DNA of 64,000 nucleotides from Streptomyces daqingensis. Lineage in GTDB: Bacteria > Actinomycetota > Actinomycetes > Streptomycetales > Streptomycetaceae. A program made the position numbers and the translations under genes. A model generated the notes under the pieces. That model worked only from the letters and a program-made list of their open reading frames with translations, searched no databases and was not told the DNA's origin. Below, in pieces: positions 25,158-33,568 of this stretch. Position 1 is the stretch's first letter. Every line of letters begins with the position of its first letter. The DNA is taken from positions 62,001 to 126,000 of the forward strand of contig NZ_BMMP01000002.1 in NCBI RefSeq assembly GCF_014645895.1, given 5' to 3'.

Positions 25158-25801
25158 TGAAGCACACTTCGGACCGGGACGGCGAGGCCTGGGACGGCGA
25201 GGAGCTCTTCGCGGGCCTCCCGGTCACCGATCCCGGTGCACAGAGCCGTCTGCACGCCCGTCTCGCAGCGGACGCGGAGCGCGAGGGGCTGCTGGACATC
25301 GCCTACCGCACGCTTCCCACTCCCGTGGGGACGCTCCTGCTGGCCGCGACGGACAGGGGACTCCTGCGCGTCGCCTATGACAGCGCCCGGCACGGGGGCC
25401 ACGCGGCCGTGCTGACCGAGCTCGCGGAACGCGTCAGCCCCCGCGTACTGGAGGCCCCTCAGCGGCTGGGCGGGGCGGTGCGGCAGATCGAGGAGTACTT
25501 CGAGGGGCGGCGGACCCGCTTCGACCTCGACCTGGATCTGCGGCTCGCCAAGGGCTTCCGTCGCGAGGTGATCGCGCAGCTCCCCCACATCGGCTACGGC
25601 GCCACCCGCAGCTACGCGGAGGTCGCGGCAGCGGCGGGCAGCCCGCGGGCGGTACGGGCAGTGGGCACGGCCTGCGCGACGAATCCGCTGCCGGTCGTGG
25701 TTCCGTGCCACCGCGTCGTCCGCTCGGACGGTTCGGCGGGCCAGTACGTCGGCGGGGCCGACGCCAAGAAGGTGCTGCTCGGCCTGGAGGCCGCGGCCTG
25801 A
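25154..25801 (+). CDS. Methylated-DNA-[protein]-cysteine S-methyltransferase, second copy
   Basis: 215 aa, ATG 25154 overlapping the sigma-factor stop, GGAGAG upstream. The catalytic Cys 185 is in VVVPCHRVVR; the DNA-binding segment is IGYGATRSYAEVAAAAGSP. The first 50 residues (HTSDRDGEAWDGEELFAGLP, LHARLAADAEREGLLDIAY) are absent from the first copy and contain no known domain; a short acidic tail of this kind occurs in alkyltransferases paired with sigma factors. All core residues are intact, so it should be active. Coupled expression with the sigma factor suggests that the alkylated protein or the lesion response feeds regulation. Confidence 0.92.
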   Translation: MMKHTSDRDGEAWDGEELFAGLPVTDPGAQSRLHARLAADAEREGLLDIAYRTLPTPVGTLLLAATDRGLLRVAYDSARHGGHAAVLTELAERVSPRVLEAPQRLGGAVRQIEEYFEGRRTRFDLDLDLRLAKGFRREVIAQLPHIGYGATRSYAEVAAAAGSPRAVRAVGTACATNPLPVVVPCHRVVRSDGSAGQYVGGADAKKVLLGLEAAA

Positions 25802-26124
25802 GCCGGGAGCATCCCGCGGTCCGAGCCGGACGCCCCGCCACCGCGAGGGCCTTCCGCGCACGCGCGGCGGGTCCGGGACGTCGGCGGGGCGCACGGCGAG
25901 CGAGGCGGGCGGACGCTCGCTGCGGACGGACGGGCCTCGCAGACGGACGGCGCCCGGCCCGCATGCCCTGCGGGAGGTCGCGTCGCCACCGCTGAGACCG
26001 CGTCCAGTGGGCACTCTGTGCGGCAGCGGTCTGCGGCAGCGGACTCGTCCGCTGCCGCACCGGCCGGGCACCGGGCCCGCCGGTCCGCACCGCCGGTTCA
26101 CGCACGCTGAAGGAGCAGCCCGTC
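25802..26124. other. Intergenic region, 323 bp
   Basis: Between the second alkyltransferase and an SDR. It is GC-rich with a perfect hairpin at 26032-26059 as the only clear element. No supported gene. Confidence 0.5.
26032..26059. terminator. Perfect 12-bp hairpin
   Basis: TGCGGCAGCGGA pairs exactly with TCCGCTGCCGCA around loop CTCG. A further copy of the left arm (tgcggcagcgg) lies just upstream at about 26019, so alternative pairing is possible. It probably ends transcription from the sigma/alkyltransferase operon. Confidence 0.5.
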
Positions 26125-26931
26125 ATGGCAGAGACCTCCCCCCGTCAGGGCGCCGCCAAGGCAGCCGTCGTCACCGGATCGGAGTCCGGCATCGGCAGGG
26201 CGACGGCGCTGGAACTGGCCCGCCAGGGCTACGACATCGGAGTCACCTGGTTCGCCCACGAGGCAGAGGGCAGGGCCACCGCGGACCAGGTGCGCCGGCT
26301 CGGACGGCGCGCGGAGGTGCGCCCCCTGGACCTGTCGGGACTGCCGGGCCCGGAGCGGGTGGTCGACGAGTTCGCCGGAGACTTCGGGCGGCTCGACGTC
26401 CTGGTCAACGCGGCGGGCATGAACCGGCCAGGGCCCTTCACGGAGCTGACGTACGACGACTTCCGGCAGGTGCTGTCGGTGGACCTCGAAGGCCCGTTCC
26501 TGCTCAGCCAGCGGGCCGCACTGCGCATGATCGAGCAGGGAGAGGGCGGGCGCATCGTCAACATCACCTCGGTGCACGAGCACACGCCGCTCCCGTCCGC
26601 CGCGGCGTACAACACCGCGAAGCACGGGCTGGGCGGGCTGACGAAGTCGATGGCCCTGGAGCTGGCCGGGCACGGCATCACCGTCAACGCGGTCGCGCCC
26701 GGCCTCATCGCCACCGGCATGTCGGGCATGGCGGGCGTCGACGTCCACACCGTGCACCGCCCGGCGCTGCCCGTCTCCCGTCCGGGGGATCCGCGCGAGA
26801 TCGCCTCGCTCGTCGGGTGGCTCGTCTCGGAGGGGGCGGCCTACACCACGGGCCAGTCGTACGTCGTCGACGGCGGCTTCACCATCGCCAACCCCCAGTT
26901 CACGACGGTCGACTTCGGCGCGGACGACTGA
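26125..26931 (+). CDS. SDR family oxidoreductase (glucose-1-dehydrogenase/FabG-like)
   Basis: 268 aa, AAGGAG eight bases before the ATG. Cofactor motif TGSESGIGRATAL (residues 17-29), NNAG replaced by VNAAGMN, catalytic Ser in VNITSVHEH, YNTAKHGLGGL for Tyr and Lys, and a C-terminal SYVVDGGFT strand. It is a classical 250-residue SDR, most like sugar (glucose/ribitol) dehydrogenases. Cytoplasmic NAD(P)-dependent enzyme, substrate unknown. Monocistronic, convergent with paaK. Confidence 0.88.
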   Translation: MAETSPRQGAAKAAVVTGSESGIGRATALELARQGYDIGVTWFAHEAEGRATADQVRRLGRRAEVRPLDLSGLPGPERVVDEFAGDFGRLDVLVNAAGMNRPGPFTELTYDDFRQVLSVDLEGPFLLSQRAALRMIEQGEGGRIVNITSVHEHTPLPSAAAYNTAKHGLGGLTKSMALELAGHGITVNAVAPGLIATGMSGMAGVDVHTVHRPALPVSRPGDPREIASLVGWLVSEGAAYTTGQSYVVDGGFTIANPQFTTVDFGADD

Positions 26932-26936
26932 CGGGC

Positions 26937-26972
26937 CGGGCTGGAGGGCCGGTCCGCCGGCCGTTCAGCCCG
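26937..26972. terminator. Two-tier hairpin between convergent genes
   Basis: Outer arms CGGGCTG / CAGCCCG (26937-26943, 26966-26972) enclose inner arms GGCCGG / CCGGCC (26947-26952, 26957-26962) with a four-base loop. It overlaps the paaK stop and lies six bases after the SDR stop. Confidence 0.6.
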
Positions 26973-28374
26973 CCCGACCCCGCTCGTCGACGATGCGGCG
27001 GATCTTGCCGACGGAGCGCTCCAGCGTGCCGGGGTCGACGATCTCGACGGCGACGCTCAGCCCGATGCCGTCCTTGACGGCACGGGTGATCGCCGAAGCG
27101 GCCGCCTCACGCTCCGGTCCGGAGGTCCCGGGCCGGGCCTCGGCACGCACCGTCATGTGGTCCAGCCGGGCGCGGGTCTCCAGGCGGAGCTGGAAGTGGG
27201 GGGCGACCCCGGCCGTGCGCAGGAGGATCTCCTCGACCTGGCTGGGGAAGATGTTCACGCCGCGGAGGATGATCATGTCGTCGCAGCGCCGCGTGACCTT
27301 CTCCATCCGGCGGAACGCCGGCCGTGCCGTCCCCGGCAGCAGCCGTGTCAGGTCGCGGGTGCGGTACCGGATCACCGGCATGGCCTCCTTGGTGAGGGAG
27401 GTGAAGCACAACTCCCCTTCCTCACCCTCCCCTTGGAGCACGTCGGTGACGGGGTCCACGACCTCCGGGTAGAAGTGGTCCTCCCAGATGTGCAGGCCGT
27501 CCTTCGTCTCCACGCACTCCTGCGCCACGCCCGGCCCGATCACCTCGGAGAGGCCGTAGATGTCGACCGCGTGGATGCCGACACGCTCCTCGATCTCGGC
27601 CCGCATCTCCTCCGTCCACGGCTCGGCCCCGAAGATGCCCGTCCGCAGGGAGGTGGAGCGCGGGTCGACGCCCTGGCGTTCGAACTCGTCGAGCAGCGTG
27701 AGCATGTAGGACGGCGTGACCATGATGATCTCGGGTTCGAAGTCCTGGATGAGCTGCACCTGGCGTGCGGTCATGCCCCCCGAGACGGGGATGACCGTGC
27801 ACCCCGCGCGTTCCGCGCCGTAATGCGCGCCGAGCCCGCCCGTGAACAGCCCGTACCCGTAGGCGACATGGACCTTGTGGCCGGGCCTGCCGCCCGCCGC
27901 CCGGATGGCGCGGGCGACCATGTCGGCCCACATGGAGATGTCGTTCTCCGTGTAACCCACCACCGTGGGACGGCCTGTGGTGCCGCTGGAGGCGTGGACG
28001 CGGCGGACGTCGGACATGGGTACCGCGAACATCCCGAAGGGGTAGGTCTCCCGCAGGTCCGCCTTCGTGGTGAACGGGAAGCGCGCCAGATCCTCCAGGC
28101 TCCGGCAGTCCTCGGGACGCACTTCCGCCTCGTCGAACTTCCGCCTGTACAGCTCGACTTCGCTGTAGGCCGTACGCAAGGTGTGCTGCAGGCGCCGGAG
28201 TTGCTGTTCCCGCAGCTCCTCGCGGCCGAGCCGCTCGCCGGGGTCCCGCAGCTCGTCCGGGAGCGGCTCGCCCGTGCGGCGCGGAGCGCCGGTGCCGGAA
28301 GTCGCCGCGCCGGGGCCGGAATCGGCGGTCGCGGCGGGCCCGGCCGGGGTCGCGGGAAGTTCGCTCGTCGTCAT
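26965..28374 (-). CDS. paaK: Phenylacetate-CoA ligase
   Basis: 469 aa from ATG 28374. Residues 1-45 are an Ala/Pro-rich tail; the AMP-forming ligase domain then shows VHASSGTTGRPTVVGYTENDI (P-loop), FGAEPWTEEMR, YGLSEVIGPGVAQEC and the C-terminal LRGVNIFPSQVEEIL, all typical of PaaK. It activates phenylacetate to phenylacetyl-CoA in the cytosol, the first step of the aerobic CoA pathway. The start overlaps the paaI stop by ATGA. The ring epoxidase genes (paaABCDE) are not in this window, so either they lie elsewhere or the pair serves another aromatic acid. Confidence 0.92.
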   Translation of the reverse strand: MTTSELPATPAGPAATADSGPGAATSGTGAPRRTGEPLPDELRDPGERLGREELREQQLRRLQHTLRTAYSEVELYRRKFDEAEVRPEDCRSLEDLARFPFTTKADLRETYPFGMFAVPMSDVRRVHASSGTTGRPTVVGYTENDISMWADMVARAIRAAGGRPGHKVHVAYGYGLFTGGLGAHYGAERAGCTVIPVSGGMTARQVQLIQDFEPEIIMVTPSYMLTLLDEFERQGVDPRSTSLRTGIFGAEPWTEEMRAEIEERVGIHAVDIYGLSEVIGPGVAQECVETKDGLHIWEDHFYPEVVDPVTDVLQGEGEEGELCFTSLTKEAMPVIRYRTRDLTRLLPGTARPAFRRMEKVTRRCDDMIILRGVNIFPSQVEEILLRTAGVAPHFQLRLETRARLDHMTVRAEARPGTSGPEREAAASAITRAVKDGIGLSVAVEIVDPGTLERSVGKIRRIVDERGRAG

Positions 28375-28793
28375 GAAGGCCCCTCCATGCCTGGGACGGT
28401 GCGGCTGCGGCCGCGGAATTCGGCTATGACCTCGCCCTCGCGCAGGACGGTCACGTCGTAGACGCCGCTGCGCCCGTAGCGGGTTCGCTCCTCGGCGACG
28501 GCGGTGAGCACGTCCCCCTCCGCGGCGGGCCGGACGAAGGAGATGTCGGCGCCCGAGGCGACGGTCACCGGTCCGTGGCTGTTGCAGGCGCAGGCGAACG
28601 CGGTGTCGGCGAAGAGGAAGATGTATCCGCCGTGTGCGATGCCGTGGCCGTTGACCATCGCGCCCGTCACCGTCATCCGCAGCTTCGCGGCACCGTCCGC
28701 GGCCTCCAGCAGCGTGATGCCCAGGGCCTGCGACGCCTGGTCCGCCGCGAACATCGTGTGCGCCGCCGACCCGCTGCTCATGGCTTGCGTCAT
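28371..28793 (-). CDS. paaI: Hydroxyphenylacetyl-CoA thioesterase
   Basis: 140 aa from ATG 28793. Hot-dog fold thioesterase: GHGIAHGGYIFLFADTAFACACNSHG is the PaaI active-site segment with the catalytic Asp, followed by ISFVRPAAEGDVLTAVAEE and GRSGVYDVTV. It hydrolyses stalled ring-hydroxylated CoA intermediates and so rescues CoA in phenylacetate catabolism. First gene of a two-gene operon with paaK. The frame is open upstream to 28922, but the upstream residues do not resemble the family. Confidence 0.9.
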   Translation of the reverse strand: MTQAMSSGSAAHTMFAADQASQALGITLLEAADGAAKLRMTVTGAMVNGHGIAHGGYIFLFADTAFACACNSHGPVTVASGADISFVRPAAEGDVLTAVAEERTRYGRSGVYDVTVLREGEVIAEFRGRSRTVPGMEGPS

Positions 28794-28859
28794 ACGTTCC
28801 ACGCTCTCGTACGTCCCGGCGGCGGCGGTTCGGGCCGGGTATCCCGGACGAGCCCACCG

Positions 28860-28873
28860 ACCGACCATTCGGT
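28860..28873. promoter_or_regulatory. Inverted repeat upstream of paaI, candidate operator
   Basis: ACCGA-CCAT-TCGGT, five-base perfect arms with four-base spacer, 67 bases before the paaI start. Arms of the ACCGA/TCGGT type are common for TetR-family repressors, including those of phenylacetate genes; no regulator gene is adjacent. Confidence 0.4.
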
Positions 28874-28975
28874 TCACCTTGCGGCGCGGTCCAGTAATCC
28901 AGCAACGGACCTGCGGTGTCAAGGGTTCACGGCAGGCCGGGCGCCGTACCGGAGCTGCTCAGCCGCGTCCGGGCC

Positions 28976-29707
28976 TCACGCGGCGGGTCCGGAGAGCGAG
29001 CGGGCCAGATCCGCCAGGTCCTCCGCCACCCGCGCGGGCTGCGACATCGACTCCGGATAGCGGATTGAGCCCCGGCGCAGCCATGCGCCGCGGAGTCCGG
29101 CCCGCTGGGCTCCGTCGACGTCCCAGGGGTGCACGGCGGCCATCAGGGCCTCGCCGGGGCGTACGTCCACGCTCCGCACCGCGTAGTGGTAGGCCTCGGC
29201 CGCGGGCTTCCAGCGGCGGGGGCCGCTCACACCGAGGACGGCGTCGAACTGGCCACGGATACCGGCGCGTTCGAGAAGTCCCTCCGTCAGGCGGGCATCG
29301 CCGTTCGTCATCGTCACCAGCCGGTGCCCGGCCTCCTTCAGGACGTGTACGCCCTCGGGAACGTCCGGGTGGACCTCCAGGCGCGCCAGGCCGCCGAGGA
29401 TGTGCTCCGCGGCTCCGTCCACGTCGCCGGGCGGGTCCCCGGTCCGCGCCAGCAGATCCCGCAGGCCGTCGCGCGCGAGGTCCGCGAAGTGCGCGTAGCC
29501 TCCGGCGGCGGTGAGCGCGAAGCCGTCACGAAGCACCCCGGCGAACCACAGCGGCATCAACTCGCCGGGCGCGCCGGCGTCTTCGAAGCGGCGGCGCAGC
29601 GGCGCGAAATCGCTGAGCGTCTCGTTGACGTCGAGGACGACGGCCCGCACTGGGCGGTCGCCCCCGTGGGCGGAACCACCGCGGGGCGTGGACTCGGCCG
29701 GGGGCAC
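28976..29707 (-). CDS. Haloacid dehalogenase, type II (HAD hydrolase)
   Basis: 243 aa from GTG 29707 with GGGGAG eight bases before. HAD motif I is VVLDVNETLSDF (nucleophile Asp), motif II TMTNGDARL, motif III in RRWKPAAEAYHYA and motif IV in AAVHPWDVDGA. The VNETL variant and cap-domain placement match the L-2-haloacid dehalogenase type II group. It could remove halogen from 2-haloacids or act as a phosphatase. It is the last gene on the strand after the aldehyde oxidoreductase genes, 21 bases from the molybdenum subunit, so probably co-transcribed. Confidence 0.85.
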   Translation of the reverse strand: MPPAESTPRGGSAHGGDRPVRAVVLDVNETLSDFAPLRRRFEDAGAPGELMPLWFAGVLRDGFALTAAGGYAHFADLARDGLRDLLARTGDPPGDVDGAAEHILGGLARLEVHPDVPEGVHVLKEAGHRLVTMTNGDARLTEGLLERAGIRGQFDAVLGVSGPRRWKPAAEAYHYAVRSVDVRPGEALMAAVHPWDVDGAQRAGLRGAWLRRGSIRYPESMSQPARVAEDLADLARSLSGPAA

Positions 29708-29728
29708 GGCGCCGACTCCCCGACCCGC

Positions 29729-31870
29729 TCAGTACCTGAGCAGCTTGTCCGGCGTGACCGGCAGGTCCCGCACGCGGATGCCCGTCGCGTTGTACACGGC
29801 GTTGACGACGGCCGCCGGGCTTCCGACGATGCCGATCTCGCCGATGCCCTTGGAGCCCAGCGGCCCGGCGTGTGGGTCCGGTCCGTCGAGCCAGGTGGCC
29901 TCGATGTCCAGCACGTCGGCGCTGGTGGGGATGTGGTACTGCGCGAAGTCGTGGTTGACGACGTGACCGGTGCCGTGGTCGAGGACGCTCTCCTCGAACA
30001 GCGCCATGGACATCCCCATGATCATGCCGCCGATGAACTGGGAGCGCGCCGTACGGGGGTTGATGATCCGCCCGGCGGAGAAGACGCCGAGCATCCGCGG
30101 CACGCGCACCTCGCCGGTGTCGGCGTGCACGCGCGCCTCGGCGAACTGCGCGCCGAAGGAGGCCACCGAGTAGCGCCGCAGGTCCGGGTTCTCGGGCATC
30201 CCGGACCTCGTGCGGGCGCCCGGTGCCGGGTCCTCGCCGTGCTGGGCGCGGAACTCCCGCGCGGCCGCGACGATCGTGGAACCCCACGCGGTGACGCCCG
30301 CGGAGCCGCCGGCGACGGTGGCGGTGGGCAGCGCGGTGTCCCCGATCTCCAGGTGCACGGCGTCGAAAGGGCACTCCAGCGCGTCGGCCGCGATCTGGGT
30401 GAGCACCGTCCAGGTGCCGGTGCCGAGGTCCGCTGCCGCGATGCGTACGGCGTGGCCTCCGTCGGAGGTCCGCTCGATCTCGGCGACGGAGCCGGGTCCC
30501 CCGAAACCGGGATAGGTGCTGGCCGCGACGCCCAGGCCGACGAGCCAGTCGCCCTCCCTGCGCGCGCCCGCCTCCGTGCGGGCGTCCCAGCCGAAGCGCC
30601 GGGCGCCGGTGCGCAGGCACTCGACGAGACGCCGGTCCGACCAGGGCCGTCCGTCCCTCGGGTCGGTCTCCGGATCGTTGCGTACGCGCAGTTCGACGGG
30701 GTCGAGGCCGAGGGCGTGCGCGAGTTCGTCCATGGCGACCTCGGCGGCGAACGCGCCCGGTGCCTCGCCCGGCGCCCGCATCCAGGAGGGGACGGGCACG
30801 TCGAGAGCCGCGAGCCGGTGGCTGGTGCGCCGGTTGGGCGAGGCGTACATCATGCGGCTCTGCGCGGCGGTCTGCTCGGCGAACTCCTTGATGGTGGCGG
30901 TCTGTTCGACGGCTTCGTGGGAGAGCGCGGTCAGCCGTCCACCGCTGTCGGCTCCGAGCCGCACGCGCTGGATGGTGGGGGTGCGGTGGCCCGTGAGGCA
31001 GAACATCTGCTGCCGCGTGAGCGCCAGTTTGGCCGGGCGGCCGGGGACCGTCCGCGCGGCGAGCACCGCCAGGACGTGGTGCGCGTGCGGCAGCCCCTTG
31101 GAGCCGAAACCGCCCCCGACGTGCGGCGAGATCACCCGCACCCGCTCGGGAGCGAGCGCGAACAGCGGCGCGAGAGTCATGCGCACCCCGTACGGCCACT
31201 GCGTGGAGTCGTAGACCGTCAGCGCCGGCTCCCCGTCGTCGCTCGCGCCGTGCCACACGGCGACACACGTGTGCGGCTCCATGGGGTTGTTGTGCTCCAT
31301 CGGCGTGCTGTACGTCTCGTCCACCACAGCGTGCGCGGCCGCGAGCGCGGCCTCGACGTCGCCCTCCTCGGTGTCCGCCTCGTCGGCGGGGTTGATCGCC
31401 TCCGGGCGGTAGAGGTCGGGGCGGTCGGAGCTCAACCGGGTGTCGTGCGGCTCCACTTCGTACTCGACGTCGACGAGCGAGGCGGCGTGCCGTGCAGCCT
31501 CGGGGCTCGCGGCCAGGACCGCGCCGATGAACTGGCCCCGGAAGGCGACGTCGTCGGACTGGAGCACGGCCAGCGCGCGGTCCGAACTGTCCGCCAGGCG
31601 CGGGGCGTTGCGCGGTGTGAGCACCGCGGCGACACCCTCGGCGGCCTCGGCCCGCCCCGTCTCCATCCGCAGGACCCTGCCGCGGGCGATCGCCGACTGC
31701 AGAGGGTGGACGTACACCGGGTCGCGCAGCGCGTGCTCCCACGCGTAGGGGGCGGTGCCCGTGACCTTGGCCGGGCCGTCCAGCCGCACCGGCGAGGTCC
31801 CCACCGCGCGGGGGTTCAGCGGTTCGAGCGGTTCGGTGGGCCGGGCCGGCTCTTCTTCGGTGCGGGTCAT
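29729..31870 (-). CDS. Aldehyde oxidoreductase, molybdopterin-binding large subunit
   Basis: 713 aa from ATG 31870 (overlaps the stop of the FAD subunit, GAGGAA upstream). Xanthine dehydrogenase family: VGTSPVRLDGPAKVTGTAPYAWEH opens the a/b hammerhead domain; VGGGFGSKGLPHAHHVL, MRAPGEAPGAFAAEVAMDELAHAL and TVAGGSAGVTAWGS bind the cofactor; KGIGEIGI carries the probable catalytic Glu. It matches the PaoC/YagR branch rather than CoxL (no AYxCSFR motif). Oxidises aldehydes to carboxylates at a molybdenum centre with water as oxygen source. The ORF is open upstream of the chosen start within the neighbouring gene. Confidence 0.9.
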   Translation of the reverse strand: MTRTEEEPARPTEPLEPLNPRAVGTSPVRLDGPAKVTGTAPYAWEHALRDPVYVHPLQSAIARGRVLRMETGRAEAAEGVAAVLTPRNAPRLADSSDRALAVLQSDDVAFRGQFIGAVLAASPEAARHAASLVDVEYEVEPHDTRLSSDRPDLYRPEAINPADEADTEEGDVEAALAAAHAVVDETYSTPMEHNNPMEPHTCVAVWHGASDDGEPALTVYDSTQWPYGVRMTLAPLFALAPERVRVISPHVGGGFGSKGLPHAHHVLAVLAARTVPGRPAKLALTRQQMFCLTGHRTPTIQRVRLGADSGGRLTALSHEAVEQTATIKEFAEQTAAQSRMMYASPNRRTSHRLAALDVPVPSWMRAPGEAPGAFAAEVAMDELAHALGLDPVELRVRNDPETDPRDGRPWSDRRLVECLRTGARRFGWDARTEAGARREGDWLVGLGVAASTYPGFGGPGSVAEIERTSDGGHAVRIAAADLGTGTWTVLTQIAADALECPFDAVHLEIGDTALPTATVAGGSAGVTAWGSTIVAAAREFRAQHGEDPAPGARTRSGMPENPDLRRYSVASFGAQFAEARVHADTGEVRVPRMLGVFSAGRIINPRTARSQFIGGMIMGMSMALFEESVLDHGTGHVVNHDFAQYHIPTSADVLDIEATWLDGPDPHAGPLGSKGIGEIGIVGSPAAVVNAVYNATGIRVRDLPVTPDKLLRY

Positions 31871-32859
31871 CGCCGTTCCTCGGTGGTGAGTTCGCGCAGG
31901 AGCGCGGCGAGCGTGTTGCGCGCCATCGGGATCTTGAAGCCGTTGCCGGGGAGCGGACGCGCCGCCCGCAGCTCCGCTTCGGCCGCCTCCCGGAACGCCT
32001 CGTCGGTCGCGGAGGCACCCCGCAGGGCCTCCTCGGCCCGCTCGGCCCGCCACGGCTTGTGCGCGAGGCCGCCGAAGGCGATGCGGGCCTCACGCACCCG
32101 GTCTCCGTCCGTCTCCACCGCCGCCGCGACGGAGACCAGCGCGAACGCGTACGAGGCGCGGTCGCGCACCTTGCGGTAGCCGGAGCGCGTGCCTGCCGGC
32201 AGCGGCGGAACCTCGACCGCGGTGACCAGTTCACCGTGCCGCAGAACGGTGTCCGCCTCGGGGGCCTCGCCCGGCAGCCGGTGGAACTCCCCTACGGGGA
32301 CGCGCCGTTCGCCGTCCTCGCCGAGCACCGTGACCACGGCGTCGAGGACGCGCAGGGCGACCGCCATGTCCGAGGGGTGCACCGCGACGCAGTGCTCGGA
32401 GGCGCCCAGCACCGCGTGGTACCTGTTCCAGCCGCCGATCGCCGCGCATCCGGAGCCCGGCTCCCGCTTGTTGCAGGGCGTCGTGACGTCCTGGAAGTAG
32501 CCGCACCGTGTGCGCTGCAGCAGATTCCCGGCGGTGGTCGCGGCGTTGCGCAGCTGCCCCGACGCCCCGGCCAGCAGCGCCTGCGAGAGGACGGGGAGGC
32601 GCCGGCGGACGAGGGGGTGGGCGGCGAGGTCGCTGTTGCGCACGGTGGCGCCGATCCGCAGCCCGCCGTCGGGCAGTTCCTCGACGCGGTCCAGGGGGAG
32701 GCCCGTCACGTCGACGAGCAGCTCCGGCGCGGCCACTCCCAGCTTCATGTGGTCGACGAGGTTGGTGCCGCCGGCCAGGAACGCGGCGTCCGGGCGCGCC
32801 ATGACGGCTGCGACGGCGGATCCGGCGTCGTCGGCACGCGAGTAGTCGAAGGGTTTCAC
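31867..32859 (-). CDS. Aldehyde oxidoreductase, FAD/[4Fe-4S] subunit
   Basis: 330 aa from GTG 32859, overlapping the 2Fe-2S subunit stop. FAD_binding_5 fold: AAFLAGGTNLVDHMKLG and SGQLRNAATTAGNL bind FAD. A 40-residue insert (RTRCGYFQ, PCNKREPGSGCAAI, SEHC) carries the Cys residues that bind an extra [4Fe-4S] cluster in E. coli PaoB and in 4-hydroxybenzoyl-CoA reductase; most xanthine dehydrogenase FAD subunits lack it. It relays electrons between the 2Fe-2S subunit and an external acceptor. Middle gene of a tightly overlapping three-gene set. Confidence 0.9.
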   Translation of the reverse strand: MKPFDYSRADDAGSAVAAVMARPDAAFLAGGTNLVDHMKLGVAAPELLVDVTGLPLDRVEELPDGGLRIGATVRNSDLAAHPLVRRRLPVLSQALLAGASGQLRNAATTAGNLLQRTRCGYFQDVTTPCNKREPGSGCAAIGGWNRYHAVLGASEHCVAVHPSDMAVALRVLDAVVTVLGEDGERRVPVGEFHRLPGEAPEADTVLRHGELVTAVEVPPLPAGTRSGYRKVRDRASYAFALVSVAAAVETDGDRVREARIAFGGLAHKPWRAERAEEALRGASATDEAFREAAEAELRAARPLPGNGFKIPMARNTLAALLRELTTEERR

Positions 32860-33383
32860 CGTCCCGCCACCGCCCGGATCGCGTCGACGATGTTGCCGTA
32901 GGCGCCGCAGCGGCACAGGTTCCCGCTCATCCGCTCCCGGATCTCCTCCTCGTCCAGCGGGACGGGACGCGGCACCCCGCCGGGCCCGTCGCCGTCCGCG
33001 GTCGCCGAGCTGGGGTGGCCCGCCTCGGCCTCGGCCAGCATGCCCGCGGCCGAGCAGATCTGACCGGGCGTGCAGTAGCCGCACTGGAAGCCGTCGTGGT
33101 CGAGGAACGCCTGCTGGAGGGGGTGCAGCCGCCCGTCCGCCTCCGCGAGCCCTTCCGCGGTGGTGACCTCGGCACCGTCGTGGGCGACGGCGAACGTCAG
33201 GCAGCTCACCACTCTCCGGCCGCCGAGCAGCACCGTGCAGGAGCCGCACTGCCCGTGGTCGCAGCCCTTCTTGGGGGAGGTGACGCCCAGCCGGTCGCGC
33301 AGGGCGTCGAGGAGCGTGGTGCGGTTGTCCACGGTCAGCGACCGGGGCTCGCCGTCGACATGGAGGGTGAGTTGGGAATCCAC
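32856..33383 (-). CDS. Aldehyde oxidoreductase, [2Fe-2S] small subunit
   Basis: 175 aa from GTG 33383. N-terminal plant-type ferredoxin cluster: GCDHGQCGSCTVLLGG (Cys spacing C-x4-C-x2-C, then C in VVSCLTF). The second cluster in the helical domain: FQCGYCTPGQI and GNLCRCGAYGNI. Together these are the two 2Fe-2S centres of this family. Unlike PaoA of E. coli there is no Tat leader, so the complex should be cytoplasmic. A Gly/Pro loop (TADGDGPGGVPRPVPL) is inserted between the clusters. Confidence 0.92.
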   Translation of the reverse strand: MDSQLTLHVDGEPRSLTVDNRTTLLDALRDRLGVTSPKKGCDHGQCGSCTVLLGGRRVVSCLTFAVAHDGAEVTTAEGLAEADGRLHPLQQAFLDHDGFQCGYCTPGQICSAAGMLAEAEAGHPSSATADGDGPGGVPRPVPLDEEEIRERMSGNLCRCGAYGNIVDAIRAVAGR

Positions 33384-33568
33384 CCCGCCCCAGTACCACG
33401 GGCGCTGAGGGGGTCAAACCTGCCGCCGCGCACCTGCCGCGCTCGGACGCCTGCGGCGTGCGGCGTGCCCCCGGGCGCGGCAAGCTGAGCTCGGCGGCCC
33501 GGTGCCGCGGACGGAAGCACCAGCACCCGGGCGGCGGTCGGCGTCCGGCGGCGGAGGGACGGCAGGAG

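Noticed and set aside
29129-32179. 1016-codon open frame on the plus strand opposite the aldehyde oxidoreductase genes
   Set aside because: It is antisense to three clearly conserved genes, has no ribosome site and consists of repetitive Arg/Gly/Ala/Val shadow sequence typical of high-GC DNA.
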